Source: Beijerinckia sp. 28-YEA-48
GTDB taxonomy: Bacteria > Pseudomonadota > Alphaproteobacteria > Rhizobiales > Beijerinckiaceae
Direction: 5' to 3'
NCBI RefSeq assembly: GCF_900104955.1
Contig: NZ_FNSI01000001.1
Span: 3,816,001-3,880,000, forward strand
Length of the DNA: 64,000 nucleotides
The notes below the pieces were generated by a model. It was not told where the DNA came from, made no database searches, and was given only the letters and a program-made list of their open reading frames with translations. Each line of letters opens with the position of its first letter. Positions within the stretch are counted from its first letter, which is position 1. Shown in pieces: positions 31,828 through 40,200 of this stretch. The position numbers and the translations under genes were made by a program.

Positions 31828-34428
31828 GTGGTGAGAAAGCCTAAACCCTCCCCGCCACCCCCTCTGCTGCCGCCGCGCTTTGCCGCCTGGTTTGCTGGGC
31901 GCGGCTGGGAACCACGCGCGCACCAGATGGCGCTGCTGGACAAAGCCCAGAACGGCGAAAGCGCTCTCTTGATCGCGCCGACGGGCGCGGGCAAGACCCT
32001 GGCTGGATTTCTGCCGTCGCTGATCGACCTGGAACAGCCGCGCAACCGCAGCGGCCTGCACACGCTTTATATCTCGCCGCTGAAGGCGCTGGCGGTGGAC
32101 GTGGCGCGCAATCTCGAAACGCCGGTGGCGGAGATGAGGCTGCCGGTGCGGATCGAGACACGCACCGGCGACACGTCCGCCTCCAAACGCATGCGCCAGC
32201 GCCGCAATCCGCCGGACATTCTGCTGACGACGCCGGAACAACTGGCGCTGTTGCTGGCCACCGCCGATGCGCAGCCGCTGTTCTCAACCTTGCGGCGCGT
32301 CGTGCTCGACGAACTCCATGCCATCGTGACATCGAAACGCGGCGACCTGCTGGCGTTAGGCCTCGCGCGGCTGCGCACCATAGCACCAGCGATGACATCG
32401 GTTGGCCTGTCGGCAACCGTGCGCGATCCCGATGAACTGCGGCGTTATCTGGTCGCGCAAAACAACGGCGACACGGAAACGGAATTGGCCGCCCTGGTGA
32501 CGACGCCCAAGGGTGCCGAAGCCGACATTCAAATGCTCGACACGCGCGAGCGCTTGCCCTGGTCTGGCCACAGCGCGCTGCACGCGATGCGCGAAATCTA
32601 TGCCGCTATCAAAGCGGCGCGGATGACCCTGGTGTTCGTCAACACGCGCGCCCAAGCCGAGGCGGTCTTTCAGCAATTGTGGACGATCAACGACGACAAT
32701 CTGACGATCGCCCTGCACCATGGTTCGCTTGATGCCAGCCAGCGCCGCAAGGTCGAAGCCGCCATGTCGGCTGGTCTGTTAAAAGCGGTGGTCTGCACCT
32801 CGACTCTCGATCTGGGCATCGACTGGGGCGATGTCGATCTCGTCATCAATGTCGGCGCGCCGAAAGGCGCGAGCCGCATCGCCCAGCGCATCGGCCGCGC
32901 CAATCACCGGCTCGACGAGCCCTCACGCGCCCTGCTGGTGCCAGCCAACCGCTTCGAAGTGCTGGAATGCCGGGCTGCCATCGATGCCGCCAAGGCTGGC
33001 GAACAGGACACGCCGCCGCGCCGCGTCGGCAGTCTCGACGTGCTGTGCCAGCACATTCTTGGCATGGCCTGCTCCGGGCCGTTTCAGGCCGATGCGCTCT
33101 ACACGGAAATCCGTGCCGCCGAGCCCTATTCCGATCTGGCCCGGCAAGACTTCGACGATGCGCTCGATTTCGTCGCCACCGGCGGCTATGCGCTGAAAAC
33201 CTACGACCGTTTCGCCAAGATCAAGCAGATGAAGGATGGGCTGTGGCGGGTGGCCAATCCGAAGGTGGCGCAATCTTATCGCATGAATGTCGGCACGATC
33301 GTCGAGTCCGACATGTTGAAAGTGCGACTGGTGCGGGCGCGAGCGCAACAACGCGCCGTCGTCGCGCCACCATCGCAGTCTGGCGCTGGCGGATTGTGGT
33401 ATCCGACGCGACTGCAAGGCGACGCGACGCGCAGCGCCTATACCGGCCCGCTCGCCCGCGGCGGACGGGTGCTGGGCCAGATCGAGGAATATTTTCTCGA
33501 AACCCTGGCGCCGGGCGACACATTCCTCTTCGGCGGCGAGATCCTCGCCCTGCAGGGCATCGTCGAGAACGAAGCCCTGGTGGCGCGGGCGCGATCGGAC
33601 GCACCGAAAGTGCCCTCCTATGCCGGTGGCAAGTTTCCGCTGTCCACCTGGCTGGCGCAACGCGTGCGGCAGATGCTGTCCAATCCGCGCAGCTGGAAAA
33701 CACTGCCGTCCCAGGTCAGCGAATGGCTGAAACTGCAACAACATTTCTCCATGCTGCCGCCGGCCAGCGATCTTCTGGTCGAGACCTTTCCGCGCGGCGA
33801 GCGCTATTTCATGGTGGCCTATCCGTTCGAGGGACGGCTGGCGCATCAGACGCTCGGCATGTTGCTGACCCGACGGATGGAACGGCTGGCGCTGAAACCG
33901 ATGGGCTTCGTCGCCAACGACTACGCTATCGCCATCTGGTCGCTGAGCGATGTCGGCGCGGAGCTGGCCTCAGGCCAACTGAGCCTCAGCACTTTGTTCA
34001 ATGAGGACATGCTGGGCGACGATCTCGAGGAATGGTTGCAGGAATCGGCCCTGATGAAGCGCACATTCCGCAATTGCGCCATCGTTTCCGGGCTGATCGA
34101 GCGGCGCTATCCCGGCAAGGAGAAGAGCGGCCGGCAGGTGACGATTTCGACCGATCTGGTCTATGACGTGCTGCGCCGGCACCAGCCAGACCACATTCTG
34201 CTGCGCGCGGCGCGCGAAGATGCCCTGACTGGCCTCCTCGACCTGGCCCGGCTCGCCGGAATGCTCTCGCGCGTCAGGGGCCGAATCGTCCATAAGAGGC
34301 TGGAGCATGTCTCCCCGCTGGCCGTGCCGGTGATGCTGGAAATCGGCCGCGAGCCGATTTACGGGGAAGCGCAGGAACAGGTGTTGAAGGAAGCGGCGGA
34401 CGATCTGATCCGCGAGGCCATGAGCTGA
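31828..34428 (+). CDS. Ligase-associated Lhr-type DEXH helicase
   Basis: ATP-dependent 3'-5' DNA/RNA-DNA helicase of the Lhr-Core family, part of a four-gene repair cluster known from Pseudomonas putida. 866 residues. Motif I PTGAGKT (51-57), motif II DELH (161-164), motif III SAT (about 195), motif VI QRIGRANH, followed by winged-helix and Lhr beta-barrel domains. The start is GTG 31828 or the next GTG at 31831, 6 bp after the methyltransferase stop. PdeM follows at 25 bp. Together with the ligase and exonuclease on the other strand this gives the complete module, split into two divergent transcription units. Confidence 0.95.
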   Translation: MVRKPKPSPPPPLLPPRFAAWFAGRGWEPRAHQMALLDKAQNGESALLIAPTGAGKTLAGFLPSLIDLEQPRNRSGLHTLYISPLKALAVDVARNLETPVAEMRLPVRIETRTGDTSASKRMRQRRNPPDILLTTPEQLALLLATADAQPLFSTLRRVVLDELHAIVTSKRGDLLALGLARLRTIAPAMTSVGLSATVRDPDELRRYLVAQNNGDTETELAALVTTPKGAEADIQMLDTRERLPWSGHSALHAMREIYAAIKAARMTLVFVNTRAQAEAVFQQLWTINDDNLTIALHHGSLDASQRRKVEAAMSAGLLKAVVCTSTLDLGIDWGDVDLVINVGAPKGASRIAQRIGRANHRLDEPSRALLVPANRFEVLECRAAIDAAKAGEQDTPPRRVGSLDVLCQHILGMACSGPFQADALYTEIRAAEPYSDLARQDFDDALDFVATGGYALKTYDRFAKIKQMKDGLWRVANPKVAQSYRMNVGTIVESDMLKVRLVRARAQQRAVVAPPSQSGAGGLWYPTRLQGDATRSAYTGPLARGGRVLGQIEEYFLETLAPGDTFLFGGEILALQGIVENEALVARARSDAPKVPSYAGGKFPLSTWLAQRVRQMLSNPRSWKTLPSQVSEWLKLQQHFSMLPPASDLLVETFPRGERYFMVAYPFEGRLAHQTLGMLLTRRMERLALKPMGFVANDYAIAIWSLSDVGAELASGQLSLSTLFNEDMLGDDLEEWLQESALMKRTFRNCAIVSGLIERRYPGKEKSGRQVTISTDLVYDVLRRHQPDHILLRAAREDALTGLLDLARLAGMLSRVRGRIVHKRLEHVSPLAVPVMLEIGREPIYGEAQEQVLKEAADDLIREAMS

Positions 34429-34453
34429 GGTCAAGAGTTGAGGTGATGGGGTC

Positions 34454-35164
34454 ATGAATATACAGGCGCGAATCAAGACAGAAGCTGCGGCGCATATCGC
34501 CGTCGCCGATGTGCGCCTTTTGGCCGATCCCGCCGGCGTGCTGGTCCACGAAACCGAGCGCCTGCTGGTGGTCGCCGACCTGCATTTCGAGAAAGGTTCG
34601 GCCTTCGCCAGCCGCCGGCAATTGCTGCCGCCCTATGACACGGCGGCGACCCTGGCGCGCCTCACGCGACTGATCATGCGCCACGATCCCAAGACCGTGG
34701 TGGCGCTCGGCGATTCCTTTCACGATATCCGCGCCGGAGAGCGCATCAGCCCGGTCGATCGTGCGGCGCTGAAGGCCTTGATGCAGCGGCGCCAGTGGAT
34801 CTGGATCGCCGGCAATCACGATCCTGCCATGCCGCAAGACATCGGCGGCGAGATGCTCGAAACCTTGCGCGTCGGCGCTCTCACCTTCCGCCATGAACCG
34901 CAGGCGGGCGAAGCGCATGGCGAAATCGCCGGCCATCTGCATCCGGCGGCACGCGTCACCTCGCCGTCAGGCAGCGTGCGCCGACGTTGCTTCGTCGGCG
35001 ACGGATCGCGTTGCGTGATGCCGGCCTTTGGCGCCTATGCCGGCGGGCTCAACATCCGCGACCGCGCCTTCGCGCCGCTGTTCGGCCGGCAGACACCGAC
35101 CGCCCATGTGCTCGGGCGTTCACGCGTCTATGCCGTGGGCATGAGCGCCTGCGGTCACGATTGA
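34454..35164 (+). CDS. pdeM: Ligase-associated metallophosphoesterase PdeM
   Basis: Calcineurin-like phosphoesterase (called MPE in P.putida) with Mn-dependent phosphodiesterase or nuclease activity. 236 residues, normal for the family. Dimetal motifs: DLH (D42, H44), GDSFHD (D86), GNHDP (N121, H122) and the GHLHPAA histidines. The start ATG 34454 follows the helicase by 25 bp. It completes the ligase-exonuclease-helicase-phosphoesterase set. Downstream is a pair of inverted ATTGCGAG-type repeats. Confidence 0.92.
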   Translation: MNIQARIKTEAAAHIAVADVRLLADPAGVLVHETERLLVVADLHFEKGSAFASRRQLLPPYDTAATLARLTRLIMRHDPKTVVALGDSFHDIRAGERISPVDRAALKALMQRRQWIWIAGNHDPAMPQDIGGEMLETLRVGALTFRHEPQAGEAHGEIAGHLHPAARVTSPSGSVRRRCFVGDGSRCVMPAFGAYAGGLNIRDRAFAPLFGRQTPTAHVLGRSRVYAVGMSACGHD

Positions 35165-35171
35165 AGCTTCC

Positions 35172-35203
35172 CGTCATTGCGAGCGGAAGCGAAGCAATCC
35201 AGG
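35172..35203. repeat. REP-like repeat, GTCATTGCGAG type, copy 1
   Basis: CGTCATTGCGAGC...GAAGCAATCCAGG, a sequence type frequent in Rhizobiales intergenic DNA, 8 bp after the pdeM stop. An inverted copy lies 61 bp further on. Confidence 0.8.
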
Positions 35204-35263
35204 CGTCGAGGTGTAGAGCCGTAGTCGTAAATAGCCCTGCACCACAGGCATTTCTTGGCACCT

Positions 35264-35312
35264 TACCACACGCCCCTGGATTGCTTCGTCGCCATGCTCC
35301 TCGCAATGACGG
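35264..35312. repeat. REP-like repeat, GTCATTGCGAG type, copy 2 (inverted)
   Basis: Mirror of copy 1, reading CCTGGATTGCTTC...CTCGCAATGACGG. Its outer edge, TACCACACGCCCCTGGA (35264-35280), is identical to 17 bases at 50910-50926 in the other repeat family. It lies 7 bp before the stop of the minus-strand TIGR02186 gene. Confidence 0.85.
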
Positions 35313-35318
35313 AGAAAT

Positions 35319-36110
35319 TTAATCGCGACGGAAGATGACACTGGCGAGCCAGCCCACAAGCAGCGCCAGGAGCGACGTGCCGACGCCGAACCAGATGCCG
35401 TGGTCGGCGGCGATGGTCGCGAGCGTCTGTTCGGCGGCTGTTTTAGCGACGCGGAACTTGGTGTTGCCGCGTGCGATCAAGGCGCCATTGGCGAAGACCG
35501 TGACATCGACGTCGTAGTCGCCCAGCGGCGCCGTGCCCGGCAGGTCCATGCTCGCCTGAAATACATTGGGCGCGATGAAGCGTACCCCTTCAGCATTCTC
35601 GCGGAACAGACCTTGCGCAATGCGCAGCCTTTGCAGCGCTTCGCGGAAGCGCGGATCATTGGCGCCACGCGCCGCGATCTGCTGCGGCACCTGGGCATTG
35701 ATGCCGATGCGCAATTCCTCGCGCAAGGACAGGGGCGCGATGGAGGGCAGCGCCCGGTTCGACAACACCTCGAGGAAAGCCGGAATAGCGATATATTTGC
35801 GCTCGTCGAGATTGAGCCACATCGGCCCATAGGGCTCCTTGTGGCGAACGGTGACCGTGCCACGCGGACCACGCACGGTGACGACGGCATCATAAGCCGC
35901 CGACGCGCCTTTCTCGTCACCCTCGCGCTGGATGACGCCAAACAGCGCCAGCCGCTCGCCGGTGAAATTCGACTGGATGAGGACGGTGTCGCGTGACAGT
36001 GAGACGATCAGGGTTTCGGCGCGCGCCGGACCGATCGTCCCGATCGCCAGCAGCGTCAGGACAAGCAGCCTGCTGACATGCAGTCCGCCGATGTTCCACC
36101 GGCGGCTCAT
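35319..36110 (-). CDS. TIGR02186 family transmembrane protein
   Basis: 263 residues: a signal peptide (about 1-31, ending ARA), a large periplasmic domain starting ETLIVSLSRDTVLIQSNFTGERL, and one C-terminal transmembrane helix (about 239-258) with a short basic tail FRRD. This is the conserved alphaproteobacterial protein that is regularly found next to a TauE/SafE permease. Here its ATG overlaps the permease stop (ATGA), so the two are translationally coupled. The pair is thought to handle a sulfur oxyanion, but no activity is established. Confidence 0.88.
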   Translation of the reverse strand: MSRRWNIGGLHVSRLLVLTLLAIGTIGPARAETLIVSLSRDTVLIQSNFTGERLALFGVIQREGDEKGASAAYDAVVTVRGPRGTVTVRHKEPYGPMWLNLDERKYIAIPAFLEVLSNRALPSIAPLSLREELRIGINAQVPQQIAARGANDPRFREALQRLRIAQGLFRENAEGVRFIAPNVFQASMDLPGTAPLGDYDVDVTVFANGALIARGNTKFRVAKTAAEQTLATIAADHGIWFGVGTSLLALLVGWLASVIFRRD

Positions 36111-37030
36111 CGAACGGTTTCCGTCAATGTGGCCGAGAACGGTTCCTTTGGCTGGGTGAAGACATCACCGGCAAAGCGGACCGCCACCGACAGAATGAGG
36201 AGACCGAGCAGGACGCGGAAATAATCGCCGCGAATCTGCGCGCCGGCACGGGCGCCGAATTGCGCGCCGAACACGCCGCCGACCATCAGCAGCAGCGCCA
36301 AGAACAGATCGACCGAGTGGTTGGTCGCCGCATGCAGCACCGTCGCGCCCAGCATGGTGAACAGGATCTGGAACAGACTGGTGCCGACCACGACCTGCGC
36401 CGGCACGCGGAAAATATAGATCAGCGCCGGCACCAGGATGAAGCCACCGCCAATGCCGAGCACGGCGCCGGCAAAGCCGATCAAGACGGCGATAAAGATG
36501 ATCGGGATGACGCTGATATAGAGGCCGGAGCGATGGAAGCGCAGTTTGAACGGCAAGCCCTCATACCAGTTGTGACGACCGGCGGCGCGCCGACGCGGCG
36601 GTATCTTGCCCGCCTTGATGACGGCGCGCAGGCTTTCCCAGGAGACGAGCGACCCGACGCCGCCGAGCAGCACCACATAGGAGAGCGTGATCACCGTTTC
36701 GAGCTGACCGATGCGGCGCATCTGGTTGAAGAACAGAACGCCGAGAATGGTGCCGATGAAACCGCCGATGAGCAGCACGCCACCGAGCTTGAAATCGATC
36801 GATTTGCGCCGCCAGTAACTGAGCGCGCCGGTGGTCGAGGACGCGGCGATCTGCGGCCCTTGGGTCGCCACGGCGACCGCAGGCGGAATGCCGACAAAGA
36901 TCAGCAGCGGGGTGAGCAGAAAGCCACCACCGACACCAAACATGCCCGAGATAAACCCCACCGCGATACCCATTCCGAGAATGAGAAACACATCGACAGG
37001 CATTTCGGCGATAGGCAGATAGATTTGCAC
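36107..37030 (-). CDS. TSUP (TauE/SafE) permease paired with TIGR02186 protein
   Basis: Inner-membrane anion permease, 307 residues from GTG 37030, with about eight hydrophobic spans. The N-terminus (M)QIYLPIAEMPVDVFLILGMG is conserved for this subgroup, which supports the GTG start over the upstream in-frame ATGs (37093, 37120). Family repeats: GFISGMFGVGGGFLLTPLL and GFAGAVLGIGGGFILVPAL, the two halves of the inverted-repeat fold. Cotranscribed with the TIGR02186 gene. It differs strongly from the other TSUP protein at 3926-4717. Confidence 0.88.
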   Translation of the reverse strand: MQIYLPIAEMPVDVFLILGMGIAVGFISGMFGVGGGFLLTPLLIFVGIPPAVAVATQGPQIAASSTTGALSYWRRKSIDFKLGGVLLIGGFIGTILGVLFFNQMRRIGQLETVITLSYVVLLGGVGSLVSWESLRAVIKAGKIPPRRRAAGRHNWYEGLPFKLRFHRSGLYISVIPIIFIAVLIGFAGAVLGIGGGFILVPALIYIFRVPAQVVVGTSLFQILFTMLGATVLHAATNHSVDLFLALLLMVGGVFGAQFGARAGAQIRGDYFRVLLGLLILSVAVRFAGDVFTQPKEPFSATLTETVR

Positions 37031-37243
37031 GCGCTGTTCCGCGATCTTTGATTGTGAAGCTGAGAGTTGGCGCCACAAAGCACGATCGTTCATCGCCAGC
37101 AATTGCAAACAGCACTGCAAGCAACGGCGCCGGCGAAGTGGTGTTCACTTTGCCTTTCGCAACTTAAAAACGCATAAACTGATCGGATCGATCGGCTTAG
37201 ACGGGCAGAACCGCGTTTCCAGCGGGACGCGATCTGCTTCTGA

Positions 37244-40200
37244 TCAGAGCGCGCTAACGCGCGGCCGCGCTGGCGCTGCCGTCGGCAGGCGCTTTTCCGG
37301 CTTCGCGGCGCTGGTCTCGGGCTTAGCCACCACAGGCGCCGCCAATTCCCAACCGCCCGGCGGTGTCGTCACTTCATTCGCCACCGCGTCGTTCACCTTC
37401 GGCTTGAAATTTTCGACGATGGCCTTGGCGGCGGCAAGCTGCTGGGCATTGAGCCGCGCCGCGACATCGTTGCGCTTCTTGCCGGAATCCTCGTCGCCCT
37501 GGGCCGCGGCCAGTGAGAACCAGACCCAAGATTGTGTCATGTCCTGGCCGATGCCGAGGCCGCGGGCATAGAGAATGGCCAGATTGTACTGACTGTCGCG
37601 CACCCCGTGTTCGGACGCCTTGCGGAACCATTGGGCAGCCGCGGCATAATCCGGCTTGCCATCCGAGCCCTCGGCGTAGAGCACCGCGAGATTGTGCATG
37701 GCGCGGATGTTTCCGCGATCGGCGGCACGTTGATAAAGCGTTTTGGCCCGCGCCGTATCGCGCGCAACCCCGACGCCCTTCTCATAGAGCGAACCGAGCC
37801 GATATTGCGCCGGCGCCAGATCCTGCAGCGCCGCTTTTTCGAACCATTGCGCCGCCTGCGGAAGATCCCGCGCGATCGTGCGGCCCTCGAAGAGGCGCGT
37901 CGCCAGTTCATATTGGGCAGCGGCATCGCCTGCGGTCGCTGCCGCGCGCAGATCCTGCCCCTTGGCCGGCACGGGCGTTGAAATGGAGCCAACGGGCGCG
38001 GCATCGGTGTTGCCGAGCACCTGCTGCAACGCCGAGACCTGCGGCTTGGCCTCGGGCGCCAGAGCCGGCGCCGCTGGTTCTTGAACAGGCTTGTCTTGAA
38101 CAGGTCTGTCTTGAACAGATCTGTCTTGAACAGATCTGTCTTGGACGAATTTGCCTTGCGCCAACTTGTCTTGAGCGGGTTTGTCCTGAACGAACTTGTT
38201 GCCGAGCGCCGCCAGTTCATTGGCGGTGATGGGGGCATTGATCCCGGTGATCTGACGCGGGGCCTTGTCGACCGCTGGCGCCTGCATCTGGCTTTTCGAC
38301 GGCTCGCGTGGCGGCTGCAAAGCGCCGACCTGCGGACGACTTGGCGGTGTCGCTTCGTTGTTCATCGAGCGCACCACCGTCAGCGCACCTAGCGCCAGGA
38401 TGATGCCGGCCAGGCTGAGCAAGATCGGCCGCTTGCGCTGGGAGATGAAGGCGCGGGCACGCCCGAAAGCACCCAGGCCTTCGTCTTCGGCTGTGTCCGT
38501 GTCGACGGCGAGCGCGGCCGCCGCCGCCTTGGCGCGAGCCCGGGCTTCCGCCAGGGCATCATCGCCCGATCCGCGCGGGCGCGAGGGCGTGTCGACGGCT
38601 GTTTCGCGAGCGCGGCGGGCCGCCGCGATAAAGCTTTGCTGGGCCGAGCCCGGTTCCGGCTGCGGATCGAGTTCCGCCATGGTGGAAGAGGCGGTGGCGC
38701 GGCGCTGGGCCGAGCCACCCTTGCGCGGCGACGAGCCACTGCCCGGCTCGAGCAGAATATCGTCTTCGGGAACAATCGGCTCTGGCGCGGGGCGCATCGG
38801 AGCGCCCGGTCGCGCGCCGCTGGCGCGCATAATGTGATCAGCAGAAACCTGCCGTCCGAGACCTTCGGCTGTCGGCTCGCCAGTCTGCAATTGCGGCACG
38901 CCAGAACGGGCAAAGGACGGCGCCGGCCCGGAGGCCAGAAGTTCCGCGTCCGGCGCAACCGGCGTCACGCGCGGAGCCGGCTCGGGCGCAGGCCGTTCCG
39001 GCGTCCTGGCGGGCTGCACTGGCGCAGGTGCGGCCGGCGCGGGCGGATAGCCGCTCTCGATCATGGCAAGACGATCGACAACTTTTTCGAGCGTCTCATG
39101 CACGGCGGTCAAGGTCGAGCGCGTGCGCCGATCCATGGCCTCCTGGCCGTCACGCAGGCCCGCAATCTCATTGACGATCTGACCACGCAGGGGATCCGGC
39201 GCGCTGGTCAACGCACCGATCTGGCTCATCGCTTCACGCGCCGCGGTGCGGGCCGCTTGTTCGGCCGCCTCGATGGCTTGCGAGCGGCTCTGTTCGATCA
39301 GACCGACGATCTCGCCCAGCGAACGTTGCAGGTCTGGCAACCGGCCCAGGCTCGAATCCGATTGGTCGAGACGCGAGGCGAGACGGGCGATCTGTTCTTC
39401 AAGCGCGTTGAAGGCGGCCGAGGGCGCGCCGGGGCGGCCGGCGGTGTCGACGCGCTGCGCCAATTCCCGCACCGATTCCTCAAGCTGCGAGAAATCGCCG
39501 ACGACCGGCACCTGAGGCCGATCAAGACGGGCGGCGATGTCGCGCATCATGTCTTCAAGCGCGCGGGTTTCGATCGGCGCCGGTTCCTGGTTCACCGCTT
39601 CGTCGATCTTGCGGCCGAGGCCTTCGATCCGCTGTTCGAGCGTGTGCAGCAGCGAGGTCGGCAGCTGATTCTCGATCGTCTGGCGGATCGCCTGGACGCT
39701 TTCGGTGACCGCATCGCTGCCGAGCTTGGTCGAGCCGCGCTGGGCGATGAGATCGACGCGCCGAGCCAGATCGGCGATCTGGCGTTCGATATTCTCGATC
39801 GGCATCGGCCGCGCAGCGGCCGTCTGCAGCAGTTCGCGGATTTCGCGCGTCTGTTCGTTCAGCCGCGTCAGCGCAACGGTGTCGACGCCCTTGTTGCCGA
39901 CCGAACCGACGTTTTCGGCGATGATACCGATTTCACGCTTGATCGCGTCGATGGTGGCGCGCGGCGAGAATTCGGTGAGGATACGCTGGATATGCTCGAC
40001 CAGCGCCTCGATCGGCTGCAGAATGTTTTCGCGCACGCCTTCCTGGCGCGAGGTCTCGACACGACCGACGAGATCGCGCGTTGCCGCTTCGAGGGCGACG
40101 AAAGATTCGCGCTGCGGCAGAGTGGCGACCACCGTGGTCATCTCGGCGATCTGCTGGCGCAGTTGCTCGACGGCGCTGGCGGCAACGGGCGCTGTGGCGG

